A stretch of 33,010 nucleotides of DNA from Temnopleurus reevesii (taxonomy: Eukaryota; Echinodermata; Echinoidea; Temnopleuroida; Temnopleuridae). Location: contig BQKZ01003001.1 in assembly GCA_036244855.1 (NCBI GenBank), positions 7,969-40,978 on the forward strand, read 5' to 3'. The position numbers were made by a program, and so were the translations under genes. Below, piece by piece: positions 1-9,474 of the stretch (its first letter is position 1; the number at the start of each line of letters is the position of its first letter). A model generated the notes under the pieces. The model saw nothing but the letters and a program-made list of their open reading frames with translations. It was not told the DNA's origin and made no database searches.

Positions 1-420
1 ATAAAGTTATTATACGCCTAATTTTGTCTATTTTAACTGACCAGTTAAGAAGATTAAATTCACTTTCATTCATAGTTAGGTTAACCCCAAGATAAGTTAT
101 TGGCTCTTGTGTCCATTCTAGAGTGTTAATACAACGATTATTTCTAATGTCTAGGTTCAGTCCTAGCACTTTAGTTTTACTAAAATTTAATTGTAGACCA
201 GTGTATTCACCGAATCGTAAAACCTCCTGCATTGCATTATTTCCGGATTCCACAGAATCTAAAATTAAGGTGGCGTCGTCCGCCAGCTGTGAAATACGAA
301 TATCACATGAAAAAGGTTCAGCATGTGATGGTATACTAAACTGGTAATACTTAGTATTACATGGAATATAATCTAAAGAAATACTTAATATTATATTTAA
401 TATAATCAGTCTTGTTTGTC
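1..420 (-). mobile_element. LINE reverse-transcriptase fragment
   Basis: On the minus strand an open frame from about 420 to 1 reads ...IRISQLADDATLILDSVES, then LRFGEYTGLQLNFSKTKVLG, and later TYLGVNLT. The ADDA box followed by GLxLNxxKTKxLG and YLGV is the palm/thumb signature of non-LTR retrotransposon reverse transcriptases (L1/Tx1-like in style). The element is cut by the window start and ends near 420-430, where the segmental duplication begins. It is probably a 5'-truncated, inactive remnant. The plus-strand frame at 123-347 is its shadow. Confidence 0.8.
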
Positions 421-707
421 TCAATGGATTATGATACAATGCAAAAAAATACAAACCTATCAGTTTCCTTTGACAATCATTTCACAAAACTGGTAAACGC
501 TAGCATGGACATAATTAAGTATCCTAAATTTATAAGGTTATTCAAATCTCCACATCATCTCTATTACCCAAATCCGTAGGCTGCCACCATTTATTTTTTT
601 AACATATAATTCCATATATTAGTTCCAACCATATTTGAAATCTGATATTGAATATGCAAGAATCATTAATATTTCTAGGCATCATCAGGCAAGTTATTAT
701 CGCCTAC

Positions 708-814
708 CTCTTGGCTAGTCTTTTTACAGTGCCCTCTGTTGGTGAAAGATCGCCAACTATCATGCGGAAAGTGGATGTCTTGCCAGCTCCGTTTACTCCC
801 AGAAGACCAAAGCA
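708..814 (-). CDS. ABCA: Second copy of the NBD2 Walker A exon
   Basis: 107 nt, phase 0 in and phase 2 out, acceptor attaacag and donor gtaggc. It encodes [18 protein letters not shown] and [18 protein letters not shown], identical in protein to exon 4142-4248, with silent differences near the 3' end. Both splice sites are intact. It follows the copy at 1311-1382 in the same order as the first set. Whether transcripts use it cannot be told from the sequence. Confidence 0.78.
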
Positions 815-999
815 CTGTTAATAGGATAAAATGATAAAATGTCCAAAACAGTGACACTTGATCATGACAATCAATAAACAACTTGTATACAATTCTTGTT
901 CATGTTTGGATCAGGCAAAAATCTATTATCTACCCAACACAAAAATATTTAAATTGATATTTACGCATGACATGCTGCTGTTAAACAAATCGGCTCTCA

Positions 1000-1070
1000 G
1001 TGGTCTAGTGGTAAGATACCTGTCTAGGTATAAAAAAAATAGTGGTTTGATTCCAACCCGAGTATGCCTG
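1000..1070 (+). repeat. tRNA-like (SINE head) sequence
   Basis: Contains a pol III A-box-like gtggtctagtggtaagat and a B-box-like ggtttgattcc spaced as in a tRNA-derived SINE. Direct repeats of similar sequence (ttcatgtttggatcaggc near 899, ttcatgttgggataaggc near 1120) flank it. No complete cloverleaf could be drawn. Confidence 0.4.
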
Positions 1071-1310
1071 TGAATTTTTTTCACAGTATCTTGGAAACGC
1101 CCTGTCAATCAGCGTTAATTCATGTTGGGATAAGGCAAAAATTATTCAAATCATTTTCTATCCACCACAAAGAACATTGAAATTATATCATATAAAATTC
1201 AACTAGCACAAAGTATTATTTATTATGTTGTAGGATGACCATAGACTCTCACAAGGAAGAGTGTCTCCACATCACAAAAACTTTAAAAGTGAATTAACAG
1301 GGATATTTAC

Positions 1311-1382
1311 CTCTCCTTTTGACACTCCCAAGCAGAGGTCATTTACAGCAACAATATTCTGATGAGCTGGACCTCGGTACAC
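1311..1382 (-). CDS. ABCA: Second copy of the NBD2 first-strand exon
   Basis: 72 nt, phase 0 to phase 0, acceptor ttaacag and donor gtaaat. It encodes VYRGPAHQNIVAVNDLCLGV and SKGE. It is the same length and phase as exon 4804-4875, differing by several synonymous changes and one replacement (His for Arg). The conserved protein despite silent changes suggests it was coding after duplication. It lies inside a segmental repeat (430-1690 against 3835-5730). It may belong to a second NBD2 or a neighbouring tandem gene continuing to the left. Confidence 0.75.
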
Positions 1383-1699
1383 CTGTTAATAACAATGGTT
1401 AAAGATAGTAGTACCTAATCACTATCATAATGAAGAACAACTGCATTTGAGACTAAAGCTTACTCTCTTGTGCCTCCTCCTCAACAAATAAATCTCAGCA
1501 CCAACATCATAACCTCCATAACCTTTTCATGCAGACCAAACTGTTTATCCAGCATCTTTCATTTCAAACTCTATATTGTGCAATTGCTATTTTATTGTCC
1601 ATTTTACTCAAATATTCCAAAGATTTCAAGCATAATCATAATTCCTTAAAAGACTCATGAAAAAACATTTTAAATACTGTCGACACATATTTACAAGTN

Positions 1700-2085
1700 A
1701 TCACCATCATGATCATCATCACCGTAATTATAATCATCTTCATTTTGATCATCATCACCATTACCATAACCACAATCAAAATTGCCATCATCATCATCAT
1801 CATCATAAACACCATCCTCATCATCATCAATATCATTACCTTCATCATAATCATTATCATCACCATAAAGATCATCATCATCACAACCACCATCCTCCTC
1901 CTTATTCTCCTCCTCTTCATCATTACCATTATCAGAACCATGATTATCATCATCGACAACATCATCCTAGCAATGAATGTTAACATCAGCACTATCATTA
2001 CCATCATCACCATAATTTTCATCATTAATTATCATTACTAGCATAATCATTGTCAACATCATCATCGTCATTATCATTATCATCA
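1700..2085. repeat. (ATC)n-rich microsatellite tract
   Basis: Imperfect ATC/ATT/ACC triplets, with one ambiguous base at 1699. It starts directly beside the donor of exon 2091-2225. Long open frames here (poly-His, poly-Ile, poly-Met) are products of the triplet repeat. Confidence 0.95.
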
Positions 2086-2090
2086 CTCAC

Positions 2091-2225
2091 CATGAGGATA
2101 AGCTCCGGTTTTCCGAGCAGTGCAACAGCCACAGCGAGTGATCTCTTCATTCCTCCGCTGTAAGTAGAGATACGCCGTCTCAGATATCGTTCCAATGCAA
2201 GCTCCTCACTGATCTCAGCGATTGC
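2091..2225 (-). CDS. ABCA: ABCA exon: NBD2 signature motif
   Basis: 135 nt, phase 0 to phase 0, acceptor catcaaag and donor gtgagt. It encodes EISEELALERYLRRRISTYS, then GGMKRSLAVAVALLGKPELIL. YSGGMKRSL is the NBD2 signature (YSGGNKRKL in ABCA1), and GKPELILM is the strand entering Walker B. The next exon should begin DEPTTG. It is not found in the remaining 2090 bases, where duplicates of earlier NBD2 exons occur. An ATC-rich tract starts within a few bases of the donor. Confidence 0.93.
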
Positions 2226-2810
2226 CTTTGATGAGAATAAGCATAAAGGTGTTTCAATAGATGGTAGATGATTTTATTCTACATTTATTTCAGTTTTCAT
2301 ATTGCAATTCCTTCAATGACAAAACAGTCAAACCTGCCTTTGTGGCCACATATCTACAGTGGCCACTTCAATTTGTTTCCTCCAGATGAAAATGCATGTT
2401 ATTGAACCTGTCTATAGACATCACCTGTCTACAGAGGCCACTTTAACTGTTTACCTTGAGTGGACTCTATAGAAAGGTTTGAGTGTCCCAAATCATCTAA
2501 AACATGCTAAAATGTTTGTGATCCTCTTGACATCTTTGAAAGTAACAATATATGAAAGTATGAGAAACAAGAATATGCTAATCAATATATAATGTATTGT
2601 ATGTTTTATCAGTCGGCCATCCATTTAAGGGCACTTCATTTTTTGCTGCTACTGTCAATCAGTTATAACCAAGACAAATTTCTTGATACATTTTGCTTTG
2701 TAAATTAATTTCATGTTTTAATGCTGCATGCGAAATAAAAGGATGTACTGAACTGAATGAACTCCATTTATTATCTCAAAGAGGTACAAATAGATCAGTA
2801 ATGTGTTTAC

Positions 2811-2919
2811 CTTGGGGATATGAGAACTACGGATTCCTTTCAAGCGGGCGTAGCAGAAGAGCAGCTCTTCACCAGTCAGTTGAGGGTACATGGCATTCTC
2901 CTGGGGGCAGTAGCCAATA
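2811..2919 (-). CDS. ABCA: ABCA exon: NBD2 Q-loop (complete copy)
   Basis: 109 nt, phase 2 in and phase 0 out, acceptor gctcatag behind a long CT tract and donor gtaaac. It encodes IGYCPQENAMYPQLTGEELL and FCYARLKGIRSSHIPK. GYCPQ contains the Q-loop glutamine of NBD2; LTGEELLxxYARLKGI is the start of the helical subdomain. It is the transcript-distal member of a four-copy array and the only one with the 3' end and a donor. Confidence 0.93.
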
Positions 2920-3061
2920 CTATGAGCGAGAGAGAGAGCGAGAATATTATCATTATATGTTATATTCATTATGATCTTCCATGTACAAAACATTTTTTGT
3001 GTTACTGGATGCACTTATCGATGTGTGCGCATTATAAATTTATTATGCAATATATTAATAT

Positions 3062-3141
3062 TTCAAGCGGCGTAGCAGTAGAGCAGCTCTTCACCGGTCA
3101 GTTGAGGGTACATGGCATACTCCTGGGGGCAGTAGCCAATA
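3062..3141 (-). pseudogene. Truncated copy of the NBD2 Q-loop exon (copy 2)
   Basis: Reads IGYCPQEYAMYPQLTGEE and LLYCYAA, then a stop, because one G is missing in the CYARLK codons. It keeps a catag acceptor behind a CT-rich tract. The exon end and donor are missing. Confidence 0.74.
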
Positions 3142-3265
3142 CTATGAGAGAAAGTGAGAGAGAAATTATGCTATGTTATATTCATTATGATCTTCCAAGG
3201 GCAGAACATTTTTACTGGATGCGTTTGTGTGTGTATTATGAATTTAGTGTGCACCATGTAAATAT

Positions 3266-3347
3266 TTCAAGCGGGCATAGCAGTAGAGCAGCTCTTCATC
3301 GGTCAGCTGAGGGTACTTGACATTCTCCTGGGGGCAGTACCCAATAT
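3266..3347 (-). pseudogene. Truncated copy of the NBD2 Q-loop exon (copy 3)
   Basis: Reads IGYCPQENVKYPQLTDEE and LLYCYARLK, then intron-like sequence. The acceptor is broken: the position of catag in other copies is taata here. No donor follows. It is part of a tandem array with units of about 203-226 bp. Confidence 0.72.
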
Positions 3348-3483
3348 TATTAGAGAAAGAGAGAGAGAGAAAGAAATCATAGTATGTTACATTCATTATG
3401 ATATTCCATGGGCAGAACATTTTTTTTTACTGGATGCGCTTATAAATGCGTATTATAAATTTTGTGTGCACCATATTTAATAT

Positions 3484-3564
3484 TTCAAGTGAGCGTAGCA
3501 GAAGAGCAGCTCTTCATCGGTCAGCTGAGGGTACATGGCATTCTCCTGTGGGCAGTAGCCGATA
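3484..3564 (-). pseudogene. Truncated copy of the NBD2 Q-loop exon (copy 4)
   Basis: Reads IGYCPQENAMYPQLTDEE and LLFCYAHLK, then intron-like sequence with no donor. It is preceded by an acceptor-type ttctcatag behind a long CT-rich (GA-rich on plus) tract. Compared with the complete exon at 2811-2919 it lacks the last dozen codons and the gtaaac donor. The frame is open. Confidence 0.75.
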
Positions 3565-4141
3565 CTATGAGAAGCAAAGAGAGAGAAAGAATGAGAAAGA
3601 GAGAGAGAGAATATCATTATCACGTTATACTGAGGAAGTTTTGGTACTAACTGTTTGGGACTTGGGCATTGAAATAATGTCATTGGTTCAAATTCTATTG
3701 ATTGCATTAATTTCCTGCAACAATGAAACCACCCACATTGTGATTAACTCAACATAACCGAGAGGAATGGGTATTGTATAATATTACGCTTAATACAGTC
3801 ATGAATTGTCTTTCCAGAGAAAGACCATTGATTTTTATACAACACAAAAACTACAAACCTATTAAATACCCTCAACAATCATTTCATAAAACCTGTAAAT
3901 GCTGGTATTGACACAATTAAGTATCCTAAATGTTTTATACATTGTTTTCCTTACAAGACATTCTCGAGTTATTCATATCTCCACATCCCCTCTATTACTG
4001 AGATCTGCAGGCCCCATATATATCCCACTGCTGCCACCATTTTTTAATGTATAATTACAAACAAATTTAAAATCAGATATTGAATATTGAAGGATCAATA
4101 ACATTTTGAGTCATCATCAGGTAAAACACTATCGCCTATAC

Positions 4142-4248
4142 CTCTTTGCCAGTCTTTTGACGGTGCCCTCTGTTGGTGAAAGATCGCCAACTATCATGCG
4201 GAAAGTGGATGTCTTGCCAGCTCCGTTTACTCCCAAAAGACCAAAGCA
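4142..4248 (-). CDS. ABCA: ABCA exon: NBD2 Walker A
   Basis: 107 nt, phase 0 in and phase 2 out, acceptor gtcaacag and donor gtatag. It encodes [18 protein letters not shown] and [18 protein letters not shown]. Walker [10 protein letters not shown] is intact. Joined to the next exon, only eight codons separate EGT from IGYCPQ, compared with about eighteen in ABCA1, so either a phase-2 mini-exon was missed or this loop is shortened. Near-identical copy at 708-814. Confidence 0.9.
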
Positions 4249-4803
4249 CTGTTGACAGAATAACAAGACAAGATGTCTAAAAAATGACAAACACTACCTC
4301 AGTTATCATTATTTTGGCGTTTTAACAAACTGAATTGAATTAAATAAATTAGCCCTTTGTATTGCTTCATCATCAAAAGTTCTCATTTCCTGAATTATTG
4401 ATTGTTCATCAATAAACTTATTTTGTTGCTTGCCCGCGTTAATTGTTTACACAAAATTGTAGTTGTTATGTTGTAGGGCCTAAAAGGAGATCAGTATTCA
4501 GACTTCTGATGAAGCAATCCTAATGAAATTAAACTCATGAATAAATAGATATATAAAATAAGATTACAGCACTTGCAAAAAAAAATCCCCCTCCCCCTAG
4601 AATACTTTATGACAATTTGATTTCTCATGCTTTAAATATGGCAATTGACGATATTCATTCTGTTTTCTGTCATCTTTATCATGATTGATTGGTACTGTGT
4701 GTATTTGGCAGGGGTCTCTTGCAAAGCAGGCCATATGGCTTGAATGAGACGCACTGACTTTTAAAGAAAACTTGAGTGAATAAATAAAGTAAAATAAATC
4801 TAC

Positions 4804-4875
4804 CTCTCCTTTTGATACTCCAAGGCACAAATCATTGACAGCTACAATATTCTGACGAGCTGGACCTCTGTACAC
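4804..4875 (-). CDS. ABCA: ABCA exon: NBD2 first strands
   Basis: 72 nt, phase 0 to phase 0, acceptor atttacag and donor gtagat. It encodes VYRGPARQNIVAVNDLCLGV and SKGE, the NBD2 A-loop/first-strand segment (V-Y of KVYRG is the A-loop aromatic in the family) leading to GE-CFGLLG. A second copy with one amino-acid change (PAHQ for PARQ) is at 1311-1382. Confidence 0.92.
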
Positions 4876-4949
4876 CTGTAAATAAAGATAAAAATTATAA
4901 CAATATACAACATTTATAAAGCCCTTAATATGAAGTGTTTCTAAATGAT

Positions 4950-5180
4950 GTGTGCACTATTACCCGGCTATAGCATGATTACCATTTGGTGCTCACTCCA
5001 TTCAAGGAATTTCTTCCTAATGGTACCCATTCACCTCACCTGGGTTGAATGCAGCACACTGCAGATAAATTTCTTGCTGAAGGAAATTACTGTCATGGGT
5101 GGTATTTGAACCGTCTTTGACCCTTGGGTTGAAGGGCAAGTCAGAACCACTGCCTCCACATACTCAACAATGCCTCCACA
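4950..5180 (-). mobile_element. tRNA-derived SINE-like repeat, copy 1
   Basis: Minus orientation. It shares with the copies at 5935-6155, 13205-13490 and 19215-19350 the core ttccttcagcaagaaat, a tRNA-like head with a B-box (ggttcgaatc type) and a distal gaaattccttga-like segment. It interrupts the right-hand segmental duplication and is absent at the matching place in the left copy. Confidence 0.65.
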
Positions 5181-5934
5181 AAATGGTTAAAGATAGTAAT
5201 ACATAATCTCTATCATAATGAAGAACAACTGCATTTCAGACTAAAGCTTATTCTCTTGTGCCTCCTTCTCAACAAATAATTGATTTATTTAGTTTTCCAT
5301 TTCAGAATCATTTTCACAATTTGAACGACAAATTATAATTATTTTGCAAGAGAAACAAAAATATTTACATAGACAAATCAATGACACATAAAGTTTGAAA
5401 AACGGGTGATAGAGAAATGGAGGGGCATGCCGAAAAAGCGAGGCTTGTAGAACGCATGCCCCTTCTTACATTAAGATTACTTTAAGAGTTATTATTTGTC
5501 GAACACAATGATTAATATAAGTAAATCTCAGCACCATCATCATAACCCTCATAACCTTTTCATGCAGACCAAACTGTTTATCCAGCATCTGTCATCTCAA
5601 ACTCTATATTGTGCAATTGCTATTTGATTGTCCATTTTACTCAAATATTCCAAAGATTTCAAGCATAATCATAATTCCTTAAAAGACTCATGAAAAAACA
5701 TTTTAAATACTGTCGACACATATTTAAAAGTTATTTATATGATAAGAACATTCAATCACACATTCAAATATTTCAACCCAACTCAAAGTCTCCTATATCA
5801 AACAAATCCCCTATCAAGAGTACAGCCCATCACACTGCTTCAAATTCATTACCATATGCATCCTCAATTATCTCCTCTTAGCCTTTCTTGATAACAATAA
5901 TAATAATAATATAGCAATACAAAGTGTTTCTAAG

Positions 5935-6155
5935 TGCTAAATGCATTATTATCCAGCTATCATAAGGCTATCTTATGGTTCTCATTGCATTTGAGGAATT
6001 TCTTCCTCCCGGCACCCATTCACCGCACCTGGGTTGAGTGCAAAATATTATAGGTACATTTCTTGCTAAAGGAAATTAACTTCATGGTTGGGATTTGAAC
6101 CTCCGACCCTCTAGTTAAAAGGAAAGATTCAGAACAGCTACACCACGCCATTTCT
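5935..6155 (-). mobile_element. tRNA-derived SINE-like repeat, copy 2
   Basis: Minus orientation, ending in (AAT)n at 5893-5911, the same 3' tail type as the copy at 13205. The B-box region (gggatttgaacctccgaccc) and gcaagaaat core are recognisable. Confidence 0.65.
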
Positions 6156-6286
6156 ACAAAATCATACAAATTCATTATCCTACTCCTCCTCCCCATAATC
6201 TTCCCTCTGACCGCACCTCCTCCTCATCAATCTAAAATAAGAATATTCTGACCTATATTCTTAAATTTGTAGCATCATATTCTTAC

Positions 6287-6416
6287 CTTTCTGAGTTGTT
6301 TGAGCATCAAAGCATCGCTGCTACTCCCTCCTCCAAGGACTGCATCCTTCTCCTCCAGCACATCCTCATTGTCATGGTAACTGGGAGAAGTGTCATCAGC
6401 ATTGGGATCCAAGCAA
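6287..6416 (-). CDS. ABCA: ABCA exon: TMD2-NBD2 linker
   Basis: 130 nt, phase 2 in and phase 0 out, acceptor atttctcag and donor gtaaga. It encodes the acidic stretch DNEDVLEEKDAVLGGG and then SSSDALMLKQLRK. The order DEDVxxERxxxLxGG, then D.L.I..L.K, is the standard ABCA linker before NBD2, ending in the first strand of the nucleotide-binding domain. Confidence 0.9.
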
Positions 6417-6424
6417 CTGAGAAA

Positions 6425-7005
6425 TTACCATGAGATAAAATGAAGGAAAATAGATATTCTGTTGATATAATGATGGAATGCAATGTACATTGCCACTTTC
6501 AAAGGTCTGTCATCGAACAGGGTACTACATACTTGAATAATTGGTGGGTTTACTCGCAGATGCAAAGTTATGCATACCTCTAACACAAAGGATATTTTTG
6601 ACAACCCTAAAGCTTGCCTGAGGCTAGCCCGACATAGCAACCCGTAATGTATGCAAACTGGATTCCAATTATTGTAGTCTTATTGTTATCATCCAGTTTA
6701 TGGAATACCATGGAACTATGATTAATGGTAAGGAATGTAAATGAATTTAAATATATTGGTAAAGCCATCTATTGTCTTGAATGCTAAATTGTCATTTTTA
6801 TTGAAGAAAAAAAATAAAGGGCAAAATAGTAATCCATATATATAAACAAATCCAATAAATAGTTCCCAGATAACTGTCAGGCTACCTGTCTTGTTTTAGT
6901 TCTTTCAATCACATTCTTATGTCAATTTTATTATTGTACAAACAGGCTGTAAAAAATGGATCTTAACAAATTGATTTGAATTGAATAAAATCCACTCTTT
7001 CATCT
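6425..7005. other. Intron, nothing recognised
   Basis: AT-rich sequence between exons 6287-6416 and 7012-7277. The short frame at 6425-6640 has no family resemblance. Confidence 0.6.
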
Positions 7006-7011
7006 ACATAC

Positions 7012-7277
7012 CTGCTGCAATTGCTGTTCCTCACAGCATCAACAACAAGGAGAACCAAGAACGCAAGGGCACCCTCTGCTGCCAGCGCAATGAAATGCCA
7101 TTTGAGCAGGACTAGGGGCTCTTCGTAGATGCCGTCCTGAACTCCGAATGCATTGTAGATGTCGGCGGTGGCCTGGTTCTGGATCAGCTCGAGCATGCCA
7201 GATGAGATGCAGTAGGGAGGGAAGATTAGGAAGACGTAGTTGAGGATTTCGATTGTGCCCTTCTCGCTTTCCGACAC
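7012..7277 (-). CDS. ABCA: ABCA exon: last TMD2 helices (full-length copy of the amplified exon)
   Basis: 266 nt, phase 0 in and phase 2 out, acceptor ctttgcag and donor gtatgt. It encodes VSESEKGTIEILNYVFLIFP, then PYCISSGMLELIQNQATAD, and finally LLKWHFIALAAEGALAFLVL. Family pattern: LKxVFLIFPxFCLGxGL, NQAMAD, then the last helix NLxAMAVEGxxxFLI. This is the only complete copy; nine further copies of its 5' third and acceptor lie upstream in the transcript at about 7360-8735. Confidence 0.94.
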
Positions 7278-7329
7278 CTGCAAAGTGAGGGAAAACAGAT
7301 AAAAAACATCAAGGTGGTTGGTAATTGTC

Positions 7330-8740
7330 TAGAAACAAGATATTGCCCTCCCCTTAATAAAGTGCCAGATGAGAAGCAGAAAGGAGGGAAGATAAGGAAA
7401 ACATAGTTTAGGATATCGATTGTGCCCTTGTCGCTCTCTGACACTGGTGAGGGAAAACAGTTACAAAAAAATTGGGGTGATAAGTGATTGTCTGCAAACA
7501 AGATATTGCCCAAAAGCATGCTGAATGAGATGCAGAAGGGAAGATGTAGTTGAGGATTTCGATTATGCCTCTCTTGCGCTCTGACGCCTACAAAGTGAGG
7601 GGAACACTTACAAGAAGCATTGAGATGGTTAGCAATTGTCTACAAACAAAAGCTCCACCATGCAGGCCAAATGAGAGACAGAAAGGAGGAAAGATAATGA
7701 AGACGTAGTTGAGGATTTCAATTGTTCCCTTCTCGCTTTCTGACACCTGCAAAGTGAGGGAAACCAGTTACAGCATTGAGGTGGGTAGTAATTGTCTGCA
7801 AACAAAATCCTCCTCACAAAGCATGCCGAATGAGAGACAGAAGGGAGCTAAGATCAGGAAGACAGTTGAGGATTTCGATTGTGCCCTTCTTGCTCTCTGA
7901 TACCTGTAAAGTGAAGTAAAATAGTTACAAAAACCATAGAGGCGGTTGGTAATTTTCTAGAAACAAGATAGTGCCCTCCCCCCAAAAAAAGTGCAAGATG
8001 AGAAGCAGAAAGGAGGGAAGATAAGGAAGACATAGTTTAGGATATCGATTGTGCCCTTTTCACTCTCTGACACTGGTGACGGAGGGAAAACAGTTACAAA
8101 AACATTGGGGTGGTAAGTGATTGTCTGCAAACAAAATCTTGCCCTAAAAGCATGCCAGATGAGAGACAGAAGTAAGAGAAGATTAGGAAGACGAGGATGA
8201 GGATTTCTGTTGTTCCCTTCTTGCTTTCTGAAACCTGCAATGTGAGGGAAAACAGTTACAAAAAAAGCATTGAGGTGGTTAGTAGTTGTTTACAAACAAA
8301 ATCCTCCTCACAAAGCATGCTGAATGAAAGACAGTAGGGAGGGAATATTTGGAAGACCTAGTTGAGGATTTTGATTGTGCCTTTCTCGCTCTCGGACACC
8401 TGTAAAGTGAAGAAAAACAGTTACAAAAACCGTAGAGGCGGTTGGTGATTGTCTTCAAACAAATGCTTGCCGCGAAGCATGCCAAATGAGAGGCAGAAGG
8501 GAGGGAAGATTAGGAAGATGTTTTGAGGATTTCCATTGTGCCCTTCTTGCTCTCTGAAACCTGCAAAGTGAAGTAAAACAGTTACAAAAAGCGTAGAGGC
8601 GGTTGGTGATTGTCCTCTAACAAATGGTTGCCCCGAAACATGCCAAGTGAGAGACAGAAGGGAGGGAAAAAGTAGTTAACGATTTTAGTTGAGCCTTTCT
8701 TGCTCTCAGAGACTTGCTCTCTATAATACATGTGCTGATA
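7330..8740 (-). repeat. Array of nine extra, truncated copies of the TMD2 exon
   Basis: A unit of roughly 160 bp consists of about 70 bp of intron with an acceptor plus about 90 bp of the exon (VSESEKGTIEILNYVFLIF...). Counting the real exon, anchors near 7238, 7411, 7552, 7710, 7868, 8039, 8199, 8363, 8525 and 8680 give ten units. Units at 7238-7411 resemble 7868-8039, so a higher-order repeat of about 630 bp (four units) is visible. The copy at 7710 keeps the acceptor and an open exon frame. Copies at 7411 and 8039 share a deletion that shifts the acceptor; 7552 and 7868 have internal deletions. No copy contains the exon's 3' part or its gtatgt donor. Confidence 0.88.
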
Positions 8741-9004
8741 AAAGACACTAGTAGAGTCACGTGAACCCAGGCTTCCCAACTCATATAACAAATAACGAGA
8801 AATGATTTGCTGATGAGGAGGAAAAAATCGATACGACTCTGTAAAAGAATTATCACAAAAATTTAAAAGATCTTTTAAAATGGCATTGAAACTCTAAAAT
8901 ATTCATTTTTTCCCAAAAAAATTCATATTGGTTGGAAGGTCTGCACACCCCTACAGACAGCTTCATAAAACAAGCACAAAGATACGGCATGTACATGTAC
9001 TTAC

Positions 9005-9143
9005 AGCATTGACAGCAGTCAGCCAGTTAGGAAGGTTGGTGACGATGCATTCAAGAAGGAGAACACAGAACAAGAAGATGAAAGCAGAACCGGTTTCTTT
9101 GAAGAAGGGAACTACGATGTAGATCTGGGTCAGCACAGCAAAT
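9005..9143 (-). CDS. ABCA: ABCA exon: TMD2 helix following LLYG
   Basis: 139 nt, phase 2 in and phase 0 out, acceptor tttccag and donor gtaagt. It encodes FAVLTQIYIVVPFFKETGSA and then FIFLFCVLLLECIVTNLPNW. Position and hydrophobicity match the ABCA segment after LLYG (YPxSFxF ... YVxLxxxN). Sequence similarity is weaker than in neighbouring exons, but both junction phases fit. Confidence 0.87.
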
Positions 9144-9199
9144 CTGGAAAGAAGTTGGAATGAATTGATGGATTCAAATTATCATTGAATTTACAAATA

Positions 9200-9470
9200 T
9201 TGTCATCATGATAATAATGATAATTAATCATCACCACTGCCATCTTTACCATCATCATTATCATCATCAATATTACCATAATCATCAACATGAATATAAT
9301 TATCATTTATCATCATCGCTCCAACATCATTGTCATGAATGCCATCATCTTCATCCTCATAATCATCTTCATCCTCATAATCACCATCACCATCATAAAC
9401 ATCATCATTATTATCACCATCATCATCATCATCATCACCATCATCACCATCACCATCACCAACACCATCA
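9200..9470. repeat. (ATC)n-rich microsatellite tract
   Basis: Imperfect ATC/ATT/ACC triplets that lead into the 42-bp minisatellite. It is non-coding despite long poly-His and poly-Ile frames. Confidence 0.92.
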
Positions 9471-9474
9471 TCAT

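Larger units (their letters stand above)
430..1690. repeat. Segmental duplication, left copy
   Basis: Homologous to 3835-5730. Shared markers include aagtatcctaaat at about 522 and 3921, the Walker A exon copies, the VYRG exon copies, gcagaccaaactgtttatcc near 1532 and 5563, and the junction aagactcatgaaaaaacatt near 1650 and 5684. The right copy is longer, mainly because a SINE-like insertion (4950-5180) and another insertion lie within it. The left copy holds a tRNA-like stretch at 1000-1070 that the right lacks. Confidence 0.8.
3835..5730. repeat. Segmental duplication, right copy
   Basis: Partner of 430-1690. It carries exons 4142-4248 and 4804-4875. The left copy ends against (ATC)n at about 1700, while the right continues into ordinary intron with small AT-rich tracts and a (AAT)n at 5895. 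Sequence identity was judged by eye; exons and their flanks are most similar. Confidence 0.8.

Noticed and set aside
123..347. Plus-strand 74-codon frame
   Set aside because: Antisense shadow of the minus-strand LINE reverse-transcriptase frame.
2693..3757. Plus-strand frames containing repeated AVEQLFTGQLRVHGILL-like peptides
   Set aside because: They repeat because the antisense Q-loop exon is tandemly duplicated; the conserved ABC motifs read on the minus strand.
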